Part shown: one piece after another, positions 35,436-46,976 of the stretch | How positions within the stretch are numbered: position 1 is the first letter of the stretch | Layout of the letters: each line of letters begins with the position of its first letter | DNA from: Rhizomys pruinosus | Lineage: Eukaryota > Chordata > Mammalia > Rodentia > Spalacidae | Assembly: GCA_009823505.1 (NCBI GenBank) | Contig: VZQC01007114.1 | Location: 602,804-666,803, forward strand | Length of the DNA: 64,000 nt | Direction: 5' to 3' | The notes under the pieces: model-generated | Database searches by the model: none | Seen by the model: only the letters and a program-made list of their open reading frames with translations | What the model was told of the DNA's origin: nothing | Made by a program: the position numbers and the translations under genes

Positions 35436-35628
35436 GCATGGGCGTTGACAGTTTCTGCTAGCCATGCTGACTAGCAGAGAGACCCTGGGATCTACCTGTC
35501 TCTCTCTCATGTTCATTCCCACACTTGCTTAATGACTGCACCATCATGCCTGCTTTTCCCTGGGTGTTGCAAATCCAAACTCAGGTTTGTACATCAAGCA
35601 CTTTGCTCACTGGGCTGTCCCCAGCCCC
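35436..35628 (-). mobile_element. RSINE1/B4-type SINE
   Basis: Minus-strand element ('catcaagcactttgctcact', 'ggctgtccccagcccc'). Confidence 0.65.
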
Positions 35629-36230
35629 TAAATTTCCATTCTTAATAAAATTCTTAATGGTTGCCAATTTCATCTGTTCATGTGCAATTAATATATGACT
35701 TAAACTGATTATAAACTAATAGTAATGTAGAAGGAGAGTACAAATATTCAATGAACAACAGGAGGAAGTCAAATGAGGAACACATAGAACATGTCTGAGT
35801 TTTAGAAGTAATCAAGTACTTCAGATTTGGTTTGAGATGATAGTGCATTTAGCAAATTGGCAAGGATTGGAATGCCACAGTGAATGATGCTGGAAAGATG
35901 GTGGTGGAACAAGGTACCTCCCTGGGTTGTGGCCATAGTGCCAGCTGTCTGAGCCTGTCACATTACTGTCTGAATTCTGCATGGCTGCCCAATATGTAGA
36001 GAGTAAGTAAATTTTATATACTAGATAGATATAGCACATACATCTTTAGTAATGTCTTACAAATATTTAAAAATATTCAATCTCAGTGTCATATTCTTTA
36101 AATAGCTACAGTAGTTAATAAATATTTGGTTCCATATTAAATATTAATAAAATGAACAGATGCTTATAGTTACGCTTGTGGATGTAAGGATGTACTGATT
36201 GTGAACCTCATTAAAAAATGAAGTTGTAGG
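35629..36230. other. AT-rich unique sequence
   Basis: No repeat or exon recognised. Confidence 0.4.
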
Positions 36231-36576
36231 GGATTGGGAAGATGTCTCAGTGGGTAAAGTGCTTGGTTTTCAAGCATGAGAACTTGAGTTTAGGTCTCCA
36301 ACACCTACATAAAAACGTCATGACAGCGTGCATGTGTAATCCCAGCCCTGGCTGGACGTGGAGCAAAGTGGATTCTTGGGGCTCACTGGCCAGCCAGAGC
36401 AGCAGAATTTGAGTTACAAGATCTGTGAGAAGCCCTGGATCAGGAAATTAGGTGGAGAATGTTTGAGGGAGATACTGGACAGCAACCTCTGGCTTCTGCT
36501 GCTGCTCTGCAGGGGATGTGCATGCACACACAAGCATAGGTATGTATGTGCATACATGCACACACACATGTTGTAA
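36231..36576 (+). mobile_element. RSINE1 SINE, near full length
   Basis: Shows all parts in order: 'gggattgggaagatgtctca' head, 'gtgtaatcccagccctggct' middle, 'gcccactggccagcc'-like 'gctcactggccagccagagc', and a CA-rich tail. Confidence 0.8.
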
Positions 36577-36690
36577 TAACACGGGGATCAGAGCATAGAT
36601 CACAGTAAACATTCAAGAACTATTTAATGAATGAACACATGACCTAAAAATACATATGCATACACAAAACACAAAACACAAAATACACAT

Positions 36691-36835
36691 GTTGTAAGAT
36701 GGTTCAGAGGTTAATATCACTGGTGGCTCTTGCAGAGGACCTGGGTTCAGTTCCCAGCACCCACATAGTGACTAATAACTGTCCAGTTCCAGGGCATCTG
36801 ACACCCTTCTGACATCTGTGGGCATTCCAAGTATG
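36691..36835 (+). mobile_element. B2 SINE, partial
   Basis: Head to mid-body; tail missing. Confidence 0.82.
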
Positions 36836-36968
36836 TTTGACAGGTCGATCAAATGAAATGCCCTATTTGGATTTATAGGAACTAATTTTTAGTATGAACT
36901 TTGTTCTCTGGCATGGGTGAACCCTCTTCACATGGAAAACATCAAAGAAGTGAGTGTTGATGAGTAGA

Positions 36969-37342
36969 TGTATCAGTAGCTGACTTTGCATGGTCACCAA
37001 ATGCCTGACTGACTGTTCAAGGCAGGAAGGGGTGATTCTACCTCACAGTTTCACAGGGCTCAGAACAACTCCTGTGGTTCCCTGTTTTTGGGCCAGTGTT
37101 GAGGTGGAACCTCATGGAATCTGGACTCTGTGGCAGAATCTCTTCCCCTCCTCATGGCCAAGAAACAGAGTGTGAGGAAAGGACCAGAAACTAGGCAGAA
37201 CTTTCTAAGACATGCCCTGTGCAACCTGCTTTCTCCAGGTTTATTCTGTCTTCTAAAGTTCCCACAAACTTCTAAAACAAACCACAAGCCTGGAGCCAAG
37301 CACTGAACATTGACACAGACATTTCAAAGTCAAACCATAACA
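36969..37342 (-). mobile_element. MaLR-like LTR
   Basis: A 374-bp minus-strand LTR starting TGTTATGGTTTG (from 37342) and ending 'gctactgataca' (36969). Its 3' half and adjoining sequence recur inverted at 37618-37768. Confidence 0.55.
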
Positions 37343-37552
37343 TGTTATTTTTCTATTTTTAAACTTCGTTAGTACTGATACTCAAATTCTTAGGTATTTT
37401 AAATTTAGGAATAGGGATAATTTTTCAATAACAACAATGTATTCTAAAAGATTTCATATAATTTCTAGCTATTTTTGGAAAAGAGCAAAACTCACAGAAG
37501 CAAGGGAATCGACAATGGATTAGCCTTAGATAAGCCTTTCAAAGTGAATACA
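37343..37552. other. AT-rich unique sequence
   Basis: No repeat or exon recognised. A SINE head (ID/B4-like) follows at 37553-37612. Confidence 0.35.
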
Positions 37553-37617
37553 GGTCAGCAAGATAGCTCAGTGGTACTTGCTGCCAAGCCTGATGACCTG
37601 AGTTCCATTCAACCCGA

Positions 37618-37768
37618 GTTGAGTATGTTCTGAGCCCTCCGAGACTGTGAGGCTGAGTCACCATTTCCTGCCTTGAATAATCAGTCAGGCATTTGGCGAC
37701 CATGCAAAGTCTCCTCATCAACACTCACTTATTTGATGTTTTCCATATAAGTGGGTCCACCCCATGTA
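37618..37768 (+). mobile_element. MaLR-like LTR 3' part plus adjoining sequence, inverted
   Basis: Reverse-complement match to about 36912-37072, including 'actttgcatggt(c)' and 'aagtgagtgttgatgag', which lies outside the LTR. Either the start of the internal region of two opposite insertions or an inverted duplication. Confidence 0.55.
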
Positions 37769-37784
37769 GAAAGTAGAAAGTGAG

Positions 37785-38009
37785 GGGCTGGAGAGATGGC
37801 CTAGCAGTTAAGAGCGCCGAATGCTCTTGCAGAGGACCCAGGTTCGATCCCCAGCACCCACATGGCAGCCGAGAACCGTCTTTAACTCCAGTTCCAAGGG
37901 AATCCGATGCCCTCTTCTGACCTCCGTGGCATTGCAGGACACGGGTGCCCAAACCTACATGCAGACAGTACATTCATACACATCAAAAATAAATAAAATA
38001 AAATAAAAT
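37785..38009 (+). mobile_element. B2 SINE, 'gcctag' subfamily without duplication
   Basis: Full-length with 'gatggcctagcagttaagag', GGTTCGATCCC and 'aaccgtctttaactccagtt'. 16-bp TSD with one mismatch (GAAAGTAGAAAGTGAG, 37769-37784 and 38010-38025). Confidence 0.95.
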
Positions 38010-38226
38010 GAAAGTAAAAAGTGAGTCCTGGAAGTTGCCTCTACCTCCACATTGCACCATTGGTGCCCTGGTAAATGTAAATAAATGTAAAATGTAAATA
38101 AATAAATATGTCCATAAATAGGAATATAAATAAAAACCATAGAAAAACATCTAAATTATGTAGTTAACGATGTAATATGGATGAGTTTGGATAAACTGAA
38201 CTTAAGATGCGATTAAACAAAAACAA

Positions 38227-38229
38227 ATT

Positions 38230-38272
<43 letters not shown>

Positions 38273-38412
38273 TTTTTTGAGGCACAGTCTCCTTGCAGCC
38301 TCAGGTGAACTAGAACTTGCTATGTAGACCAGGCTGGTCTCTGTCTCACAAAGATCCGCCTGCCTCTGTCTCCTGAGTTCTGGGATTAAAGGTGTACAGC
38401 ACAATGCCCAGC
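38227..38412 (-). mobile_element. B1 SINE with (TTTA)n tail
   Basis: (TTTA)n at 38227-38276, then minus-strand B1 ending 'agcacaatgcccagc'. Confidence 0.88.
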
Positions 38413-38437
38413 ATAAACTTTAATGAAACAATTCAAT

Positions 38438-38588
38438 GGCCAGAGGGATAGTTCAGTGGTTAAGAACATTTGCTGTTTTTCCAGAGGACCCGAGTTAGGT
38501 CCCAGACCCAGGTCAAGTGGCTCACCTCCACCTGCAACTCCAGTTCCAGGTGAAATGGCAGCCTCTTCTGACCTCTGGGTGTGCACTT

Positions 38589-38626
<38 letters not shown>

Positions 38627-38651
38627 ACCCCCTAAAAATAAAATAAAAACC
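38438..38651 (+). mobile_element. B2 SINE interrupted by (CA)n
   Basis: Diverged B2 body; (CA)n at 38591-38621; A-rich tail beyond. Confidence 0.85.
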
Positions 38652-38708
38652 ATCTTGTTTGTTATCTTTATCTCTTCATGACTCCCTTTGTTTTATGAGT
38701 ACTGTACT

Positions 38709-39262
38709 TTTTTTTTTTTAAATTAGTTTTTATTGATGCTTTGTGCATTTCATACATTTTTCCAATTCAGTTCAGGCTTATTTCCCTTTCCCTCCCCCCC
38801 CACCCCCACCCCATCCCAGATCATGCATTCTGCCATAACTGTCCTGCATCTTTCTCTCAGTTTTTTTTTTTTTCATTTTTAGCTATAAGTGATAATCCAT
38901 GAGTACAAGCATCCTTCATGCAAAACCTATCTGCAGGCTGTTGTGCCCAAACACCTACAGCCCCACCATCCAGTGGGGGGTGACAGGTTGTTTGTTCAAT
39001 CAAGTTGATCAAATGAGTGTCCAGACTACATTGCTGTAGTTTCACCATTCACCCCAATCGCAGCCCTTACATTCTACCACGCCCCCTCTTCCGCAGGTTG
39101 TTCCCTAGGCTTAGAAAAGGGGCACAGGTGGATGAGAGGTAAAACAATCCACTCTCTCTGGAGCTGTTGACTTGGACTCTGGTCAATTCTGGCTGTTTCC
39201 TTTCATGGGCTGACAGTTTGTCCAGGAATAACCTTTCGATCCTACTAATGAAGAACAAGCAA
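38709..39262 (-). mobile_element. L1 3' UTR fragment
   Basis: T-run, then the same 3' terminal layout as the other L1 copies ('gatcatgcattctgccataa'); a second T-run at 38863-38875; then 'gcagcccttacattctacca' and 'cccctcttccgcaggttgtt', which parallel the L1 3' UTR at 33206-34100 and 63460-64000. May be two joined fragments. Confidence 0.55.
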
Positions 39263-39717
39263 TTAGATATATAGGTATTTAAGCAGCACTAATAATTATG
39301 GTAGGTTACTTTAGCATAGACACATGTTTGGATATGTTAATCCATGAATTACAATTTTCCCCCCTGTTAAATATGACAGGGTCTTACTGTGGCTTATAAC
39401 ATCTCCTAACCTGTAGAGGATGTAAGCTTGTGGCATCAGCCATGGGTTATTTCTCACTGTTCTTTAAAAGTACGAAGTACTCATGTCAAAAATACCTAAA
39501 TTACATTAAAAATCAGGCCCCAAGACTATTTGTCAGGCAGAAATAATCCAGATACTATTTCTGATGTAAAAAGTTTTTAGAGTAACATCATTTGCCCAGA
39601 AGCCTTTTCCAACCTAATAACTCCTGGAATTAGGATCTAAAATTTCAAGAAGATTCAAGGCTGTGCTGCTACTAGAAAGTAGCGCTATATAGGAATGTGG
39701 CCAGAGGTGAAATCTGG
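39263..39717. other. unique sequence, nothing recognised
   Basis: No repeat or exon recognised. Confidence 0.35.
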
Positions 39718-39913
39718 TTTATAATTTATTGTTTGTATGTGCATGTGTCTTTGTGTATGCTGCATGTGTGTGGGTGCAGCAGAGGCAAGAAGAGGGCATC
39801 AGATTTCTTTAGATCTGGAGTTACAGAAGGCTGTGTGTTGGTATGGGGACGTGTAGTCTGGAAAGTGAACTCAGGTCCTCTAGAAGAACAGTGAGCCATA
39901 TCTTCCAGCTCCC
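39718..39913 (-). mobile_element. old B3/B4-type SINE
   Basis: Diverged minus-strand copy with 'gcaagaagagggcatcagat'. Confidence 0.65.
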
Positions 39914-40057
39914 AAGTTATAATTTCCTTGAGGGTTTTTTGCATTTCCAGTGGTAGTCCTGCAAAAGTGGAAGGCATACCCATAAATGTTGCTTTGTGAG
40001 TTGATCTTAGATAAAAATTCACCAAGTGACAACACAGTGCAGATATTGTCCATTAAT

Positions 40058-40320
40058 GGATGGTGATGGTTAGTTTTAAATGTCAACGTGCCACAATCTA
40101 TAATCATTCAGGAAGAGAGTCTCAACTGAACAATTTTCTGTACCAAGTTGGTCTGTGGCACATCTGTGGGGGTTGTCTAGATTGCTAAGTGGTATCGGGG
40201 GACCCGGCCCATTGTGGGCTGCACCATTCTGTAGGTGGGGCTCCTGAGCAAGAACAGGCTTGATGATGGCAAGCAGACACATTATCTCAATATGGGACCC
40301 CTTTCCTGTGAGCTGAATCA
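40058..40320 (+). mobile_element. MaLR (MT-like) LTR fragment
   Basis: 'tgatggttagttttaaatgt', 'ggttgtctagattgctaagt' and 'gcccattgtgggctgcacca' are in the order of MT-type MaLR LTRs; the 3' part with the polyadenylation site is missing. Confidence 0.62.
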
Positions 40321-41694
40321 TAGATATTTGATTTAATGCTTGGTCATGTTATGCATTTGAAGGCCTCTCTTTCAGAGACTATCATCTCAAATTTATTACT
40401 ATGTGAAGTCTCGGGGAAATCCAGTGTGACAGAGTATTTAAGGACCACGGTCATAGGCATGTACCATCCTTTTGAGATGTTTTGGAATGTCCTGAACTAA
40501 TGCAGGGATGCAAAGAGGTCCAGATGCCTTTATTGACCCCATGTAGGTAGAATTCAATCCCTTCCTTCCCTTGTTTGAAGGCTATTTTGAAAGACTCAGA
40601 TGCTTACAAAGAATTATGCTGCAGTGACGTATGTTGGAGGTCTCCAGTCCCAGTCTAAAGGACTCCTTTAGAGCAATCTCTCACTACCCTTACTAATTAT
40701 GCCTCCCAAACGGTTGGCCCATTTTCATCTAATCATGCCTGCAAATTGGGGGACTTACTGGTATCTCTTTGGTCCTCCTGTTACTAAAAAAGCCTAGTAA
40801 CAAATTAAAAGTCTCTCTTGTCATAGACAAGGATGCAGACACTGATAGATTTACCATGCCTCACTCCCTGTTTGTATTTCAGGTATTTCATTTGATGTTC
40901 TGTTATATTGTGGGAATGAAAGATGCAAGAGAGGAGGGACCAGCTGGAGAAGCAGGAATCCAAAATCATGTAGCAGAGCCAGTAATGTTTAGGTTGGGTC
41001 CTGAGTGTTAGTAGTGATAGAATTCAGACGTCATGGACTTGTGTGGACTCTAAAGAGACCTTGGAGTCCAACTGGGCTGAGAAAGGTTAACACAGTAGTG
41101 ATACATGGGTCCTTCAACTTCAGGTCCTTAAACTCAACCTGGGGAGCTTACCCATGATCTTTTCTAGTTTAGTAAATCAGTTTTCTTTATTAGCAAATGT
41201 GGTGTCAGTGCTGAGCATGTGGTATGGCTGGCATATAGACACAAAGATTTTTCAAGTTTGTGGTATGCTTGGACTCAGCACAGGAGTAAGGATTAGATTT
41301 TTAGAATTCAAGAAACCAAAACTAAAATGTAAAGTCAATTTGTCAATAGAAGCCATGTAAGTGCTTTTAATGAAATGGGTGTAGGCAGTGATGGTAGGTC
41401 TGAGTTGTATAGATTCATTGGACAAATTCTTTATCACAGGCCTTTAATGGCTCATGGACTTCAAAACTGCTCAGGCTGCCTCCATCAGATAACATTTCTG
41501 ATGGAAATTTTAGTCACATCGATTGAAATGTTGCAAGAATGAGTGGGGAAAGTATGAAAATTGAGTTTAAAATATGTTCTTGCTTTAGGTACACAGAAGT
41601 TATCTCTAAACTTTGGTGTTCTTATTCTTTTTTCATTGGGTATTTTTAATCTCTCTGTGACTAGATATATTTGAGAGAATATTGAACACTCCTA
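40321..41694. other. unique sequence, nothing recognised
   Basis: 1.37 kb repeat-free. No exon recognised; an 80-residue open frame at 40769-41011 carries no motif. Confidence 0.4.
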
Positions 41695-41850
41695 ATCATT
41701 TTATAAGTAGTTCACATGTATTACCTCATTCAACTCTCAAAACAAACCCACTATGTACTATTCTCTGGATTTTATAATCAGAGAAACAGAAATGATACAG
41801 TTTTACATTGCAGTGCCCCAGTTCAGACAAATGGAAGTAAGAGGCATGGC
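41695..41850 (-). mobile_element. MIR SINE relic
   Basis: Antisense MIR: 'tacctcattcaactctcaaa', 'ccactatgtactattctctg' and 'tttataatcagagaaacag'. Confidence 0.7.
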
Positions 41851-42435
41851 ATGATATTTAAATGTAGATCATCTTTTTAAAGGATTTATATCTTAATAGT
41901 ATACTGTTTCATCCAGTTCAATTTAAGAAAATTATTGCCTAAATATAGGTTTTTTTTGCCAAATGCTAAAAATATGCTCTTTCTTATCAACTTTCTAGAT
42001 TCCCTGGGTTGTTTCTGTTGGGGTATTGTCATTGTGAGTTTTGTTTGTTTTGGTTTGGTTGTGATTGATTTTCTATGTGGCACACATCGGTTTAGATCTC
42101 ACCATCCTCCTGCCTCAGCCTCCCTGGTGCTGAGATTCACTGCGAGTCAGAATTCTAGCACTTTTCAGTGAGATGAGCCCTAAGGGACATGTACACCAAC
42201 TTCCCATTTGGTACAGAAGCCTTTCAACATAATGATAGACTATTACTCCTTTTGTTATTACAAATTATTTAGATCACAGGAGGACAATCACCACTGCAGG
42301 AGCCTCTATTCCATTTGGAGGAGGCTCTTTTTAGAAACAGTATCCAAATCATCTCCTGTACACTGGACCATAACCTTTATGAATTTACCGCAGTGGTCAG
42401 CTATAGTTACTGTGCAGGGACAAGCACATCTCCTC
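41851..42435. other. unique sequence; possible old B1 piece
   Basis: 42095-42135 ('cctcctgcctcagcctccct') resembles an old antisense B1/7SL monomer. Nothing else recognised. Confidence 0.35.
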
Positions 42436-42540
42436 ATTCCAGAGCACTCAGCATGTGCTGGGCACTTTGATAAGTGTTTCATAGTCCAATGGAGGTGATG
42501 CACAAGGTCATGGATGGACTAAGGTCATATAGTGAGTGGG
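42436..42540 (-). mobile_element. MIR SINE relic
   Basis: 'atgtgctgggcactttgata' and 'ggactaaggtcatatagtga' match the antisense MIR 3' region and core. Confidence 0.58.
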
Positions 42541-42789
42541 AATAAAACATGTCTTCCTCTCCATGAATCACTAGCTGTCTCTGGATTCACTGCCCTTTCC
42601 TGGAGTCCCACACCACCAAGTCAATGAAGGGAGTTTCTATTGCGCCTTTCTGGAGTTAGCTATATTCTGGTACAGCTTTTACTCCCTCAGTCCCTTCTTC
42701 CCTCTCCTCCTCACACCATCACTATACATTCTTGTTAACGAGATAGACATTCTTATCTATCCCATAAGTCTTTATTTTTAAATATCTCA

Positions 42790-43004
42790 TTTATTATTTT
42801 TTATTTTATGTATATGAGTGTATTGCTTGTGTGTACAGAGATGCACTTGTGTTGTGCAATGCCCTTAGAGGTCAGAAGAGGGTGTTGGATTCCCTGAAAC
42901 AGGAGTTAGGACAATTGTTAGCCACCATGTGGGTACTGGGAATCAAACCTGGGTCATCTGCAAGAGCAGCCAGTGGTTTTAACCACTCAGCCATCTCTTC
43001 AGGC
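42790..43004 (-). mobile_element. B3/B2 SINE
   Basis: Minus-strand copy ending 'cagccatctcttcaggc'. Flanked by degenerate 'aagtcttt'. Confidence 0.9.
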
Positions 43005-43311
43005 ACAAGTCTTTCTTTTTTATATATGTGTTTCTGGTTGGGAGCTGCAATTCTATTTAAACTTAATATTCTTCACTCTCAACACTTATTTATTTCTAGT
43101 TCTTTCAAAAATCAAAATAAATTCCAGGTATTTTCAAGATGCTTTCTCTAAGGAAGAACAAACACAGCATTTCCCTCTCTTGCTCAGATTTTATATTATG
43201 GGAATTATGGAAATGTAGCAGGTACAAGATGACCCTAGGTAGTAGCTGGGTTAGTTCAACTTCCCACTCACTGTAAAAAGTCTTTTATAGTAGTCTTTGT
43301 GGATCATTGGG
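43005..43311. other. unique sequence, nothing recognised
   Basis: No repeat or exon recognised. Confidence 0.35.
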
Positions 43312-43326
43312 CATTTAAAAATATTT

Positions 43327-43532
43327 TTTTTTATGTTCATGAGTATAGTGTCTGCATGTAGGTTTGTGCACTCATGTTGTGCAATGCCGTGGAGGTTAGA
43401 AGAGGGTGTCGGATTCCCCTGAAACTGGAGTTAAAGACAGTTCTTAGCAGCCATGTGGGTGCTGGGGATTGAATCCGGGTCCTCTGCAAGAGTAGTCGGC
43501 TCTCTTAACCACTAGGCCATCTCTCCAGCCCC
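43327..43532 (-). mobile_element. B2 SINE, 'gcctag' subfamily without duplication
   Basis: Minus-strand copy with 'ctaggccatctctccagccc'. TSD CATTTAAAAATATTT with one mismatch at 43312-43326 and 43533-43547. Confidence 0.92.
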
Positions 43533-43550
43533 CATTTTAAAATATTTAAA

Positions 43551-43757
43551 AATTTTTTGTGTGCATGAGTGTCTTGCCTGCATGTATATTAGTGTACCAT
43601 GTACATGTAATGCCTGTGGAGACCAGAAAAGAGCATCAGATCCCCTGGGACTGTCATTATCAACAGTCATTAGCAGCCATGTAGGTGCTGGGAATCAAAC
43701 ATGGTTCCTCTGCAAGAGCAGCCAGTGCTCTTAATCACTGAGCCATCTCTCCAACCA
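43551..43757 (-). mobile_element. B3/B2 SINE
   Basis: Minus-strand, older copy immediately after the B2, i.e. two same-orientation SINEs in tandem. Confidence 0.9.
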
Positions 43758-44246
43758 CAAACCTGGACATTTTTAACAGTGTACATTCATTAATTAGAAA
43801 GCTGGTCTGACCATTGTTGAATATTTTGAATATTTAGAAGGTTTTTCTTTTTAAGAAGTCAAATTTCTCCTCATATTGCTTGTCATTGATCTTGGCTGTT
43901 TCATCTAATCCATTCCATCGACTGTGTTCCATTTAGCACTCTGTAGTATGTTAATTGCATGGTTCTCAAAATTTTGTCTTGCAAACTCTTTAGTTAAGAA
44001 TCATAACTTACACTTTTCTGTTTTTCTAAATGCTTTAAGTACTTAGTACAGAGTATGTATACAATAAATTCTTAATAAAAATACATTAAAGTATGTTGTA
44101 GCTAAGTGTGTGACTGCATGAAAATTGTTTTTCTTCTCTCTCCATATACACATAAACATATTAATTTTAACCAACAATTTACACCCAGCATTACAGTGTT
44201 CCTTGATTGGTGGAGAAATCCACAGCTTTACAAAATGCATGTTTTG
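43758..44246. other. AT-rich unique sequence
   Basis: No repeat or exon recognised. Confidence 0.4.
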
Positions 44247-44476
44247 GAGGCTGGAGAGATAGCTCAGTGGTTAAGAGCACTGGCTGTTCCAGCAGAAAAC
44301 CTGGGTTCGAATCCAGGCACCCATGGGGCAGCAAATGACTTTTCATAACTCCAGATCCAAGGGGTCTGACACCGTCTTCTGTCCTCTGCGGGTGTTTGTA
44401 CAACATGGGCGCACTCTCATGCATGCAAACAGTACATGGATACACATAAGACAAAACTAACCCAATAAACAAAAAA
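44247..44476 (+). mobile_element. B2 SINE
   Basis: Canonical head 'ggctggagagatagctcagt' and 'gggttcgaatcc' B-box; diverged tail. Confidence 0.9.
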
Positions 44477-44627
44477 CTCCAAAGTTCAGGTTTCCTCTCT
44501 GCTCCTCAGTCCATCCCTACCCTTTACCCCACTTCCCAACCCCTCAGATTCCTTCCATCACATACGTGGTTCTGCCACATTTAGTATATTGAAGTCCCAG
44601 TTCCTTCAATGTTCAGTACTTTATGTT

Positions 44628-44732
44628 TTCTTGAGATAGGCTCTCATACTGGATTACTTTGAACTTGTGATTTTTCTGCCTCTGCTTTAAACTACTGGGC
44701 ATCACACATATACATTACTGTTCCTGGCTTCC
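44628..44732 (-). mobile_element. old B1 SINE
   Basis: Strongly diverged minus-strand B1 ('cttgagataggctctcatac'). Confidence 0.5.
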
Positions 44733-44929
44733 AGAACTTTTTATAACATACTTTCAGAATAAGTATTTTAAAAACATTAATCCATTTTCTGTGGGAAGTG
44801 CCACCAGAAATCTCACTCCATTATGTGTTGAATAAAAACCTGCATAGGATAGTGTGTCAGATACCCAAGGAAAATCAGTTAGGGGTGGGACATGGACTTA
44901 GCAGTCTCTGACTGCTGTCCTGTATGGCC

Positions 44930-45087
44930 TGTCTTGGACAACTTCTGAAACTACTTTTTGTGCAGTTTTCCCATCTCTGAAATTGAGATAATAGTACCTA
45001 TTTCACAGAGATTTGAACATTAAATGAATTAATGTATATAAAGTACGTAGAACACATATCTAGACTTCTATAAATGTTATTATTGCA
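44930..45087 (+). mobile_element. MIR SINE relic
   Basis: Sense MIR: 'cagttttcccatctctgaaa', 'gagataatagtacctatttc', 'aacattaaatgaattaatgt' and 'aagtacgtagaacacatatc'. The clearest MIR in the window. Confidence 0.78.
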
Positions 45088-45541
45088 AAAAGCACTCACC
45101 TAGTAGCAGAAAAAAAACTTATCACTAAGATAGTAGAGAAAATTGCTCTAATGATTTCCAGTGATCATATTCACTCTCCTTTATTTTTCACAACTCCATA
45201 GACCTTAATTTTCTTTAAGAGAAGTTCTTGTGGTATTTTTTTTTAAGCACAACAGCTAGAAAAGCTTTGCTACATGAAGGGTTTTCTTCTTGAATAAAGA
45301 AAGTCCCTTTTTACAATATCAGTAGTGTGTTAGAAAACATGGCCAAGCCCTTGTCTTTTTTAGCATTGATGCTGGCCTGCTTCTTATTGGTGAATAATTT
45401 AAAGTCACAAATGTAAGACCATCAAAATAATTTAGTTTGATAAGTTAGTTGATAAATGCTAATAATCCGACATCATAGGGTATTGTCATTCAAAGAAAAT
45501 CAAGTAAAAATTCCTCCAATTCAAGTGATATGTGTATGCAC

Positions 45542-45542
<1 letters not shown>
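45088..45542. other. AT-rich unique sequence
   Basis: No repeat or exon recognised. Confidence 0.4.

Positions 45543-45578
<36 letters not shown>
45543..45578. repeat. (TA)n microsatellite
   Basis: Eighteen uninterrupted TA units, self-complementary and able to extrude a cruciform. Confidence 0.98.
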
Positions 45579-45579
<1 letters not shown>

Positions 45580-45644
45580 GGTACGCAATACAAGTTGGAG
45601 AAGAACCACAACAAAAGAACTGACACACAAACAAACACCCTGGA

Positions 45645-45894
45645 GGGCTGGAGAGATGGCCTAGCGGTTAAGAGCACCGACTGCTCTTACAGAGGACCCG
45701 GGTTCGATCCCCAGCACCCACATGGCGGCCGAGAGCCGTCTGAAACTCCAATTCCAGGAGAACTCCAGCTCCAGGGGAATCCGAGACCCTCTTCTGACCT
45801 CCGCGGCGTTGCACGACACGGGTGCACAGACTTGCATGCAGGCAGTACATTCATACACATATAGAAATAAATAAAATTAATAAAAAAAAAAAAC
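45645..45894 (+). mobile_element. B2 SINE, duplication subfamily, full length
   Basis: Intact 'gatggcctagcggttaagag' head, GGTTCGATCCC B-box, 17-bp duplication and A12 tail. Degenerate duplicate 'ac(c/t)ctgga' flanks it. Confidence 0.95.
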
Positions 45895-46185
45895 TCTGGA
45901 AAGACTCAGAAAAAGATGCAGGACATGTATGGCAGAGTGCAGGGACTCAGCTGGGATGGGGGGCATGGAAAGGGAAGTGACTCTAGAATCAATTGAGAAA
46001 TGATATATGACTTATGGAAAAAGTTTAATAACAATAAAAAAACTGAAAAGAAAAAAAAGTCAAATACTACAACTTTCCCTTTGGCATCTCAGTCACATTC
46101 AGGGAAGCTTTAGAAACCCTGGATCAGTACCGAGTATGGCTTGGTTCTCAGAGCACTGGTTTTAAAAATAAGGGTGAATAAAACC
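45895..46185. other. unique sequence, nothing recognised
   Basis: A-rich around 46035-46060; no repeat or exon recognised. Confidence 0.35.
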
Positions 46186-46328
46186 AGGCATGGTGGTCCA
46201 TGTCTGTTATCCCAACATTCTGAGAACCTGAGGCAGGAAGATCAGGAATTCTAGATCATCCTCTGCTACACAGTGAGTTCTAGGCCAGCCTGAGGTACAA
46301 GAGACCCTGTCTCTAAAAATTCAAATTG

Positions 46329-46362
<34 letters not shown>
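46186..46362 (+). mobile_element. old B1 SINE with (ATCA)n tail
   Basis: B1-like body to 46322 ('gagaccctgtctctaaaaat') and a pure ATCA array at 46328-46362. Confidence 0.75.
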
Positions 46363-46407
46363 TGAAGTCCTCTGGCCTCCAATAGCACAGATAAAATCAC
46401 TCTCAGT

Positions 46408-46554
46408 TGGGGTTGGAAAAATGGGAAGAGCAGTTGCTGCTCCTGCAGAGGACCCATGTTCAGTCCTCAGCACCTGTGATGAGCGGCTCACACACCTGCC
46501 TGGAACCCCAGTTCCAGGACATGACAGATCCTTTTCTGGCCTCTGTGGGCATAG

Positions 46555-46607
<53 letters not shown>

Positions 46608-46608
46608 C
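46408..46608 (+). mobile_element. B2 SINE ending in (CA)n
   Basis: Diverged B2 (46408-46557) with (CA)n of about 25 units replacing the tail. Confidence 0.85.
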
Positions 46609-46704
46609 ACTCACATGTATCATGTGTGTAACAACATGAACACAGGAAAATATTTTTTAAAATTTTGTCTTTACTGAAATACAAAGCATAAGAACAAAAT
46701 GATA

Positions 46705-46961
46705 GGACTGGAGAGATGGCTCAGTGGTTAAGAGCACTGAGTGCTCTTGCAGAGGACCCAGGTTCGAATCCCAGCATCCACATGGCAGCTAAGAACCTCC
46801 TTTAAGCCGGGCATGGTAGAGCACATCTTTAATCCTAGCACTAGGGAGGCAGAGACAGGTGGATCTCTGTGAGTTCAAGGCCAGCCTGGTCTACAGAGTG
46901 AGTTCCAAGACAGCCAGGTCTATAGGGAGACCCTGTCTGAAAAAGACCAAAGAAAACCAAA
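46705..46961 (+). mobile_element. chimeric B2-B1 SINE with one TSD
   Basis: 46705-46803 is the 5' ~100 bases of a B2 (tRNA-like head, B-box 'ggttcgaatcc'), cut at 'aagaacctcctttaa' and joined directly to a full B1 (46805-46961, 'gccgggcatggtagagcaca' to A-rich tail). The perfect 15-bp TSD AAGAACAAAATGATA lies only at the outer ends (46690-46704, 46962-46976), so both parts entered in one retroposition event. Confidence 0.9.
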
Positions 46962-46976
46962 AAGAACAAAATGATA

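Noticed and set aside
38857..39258. Two minus-strand frames that read like protein fragments
   Set aside because: The region parallels L1 3' UTR sequence found elsewhere in the window, which is non-coding.
42208..42498. 96-residue open frame
   Set aside because: Its end overlaps a MIR relic and the rest shows no motif.
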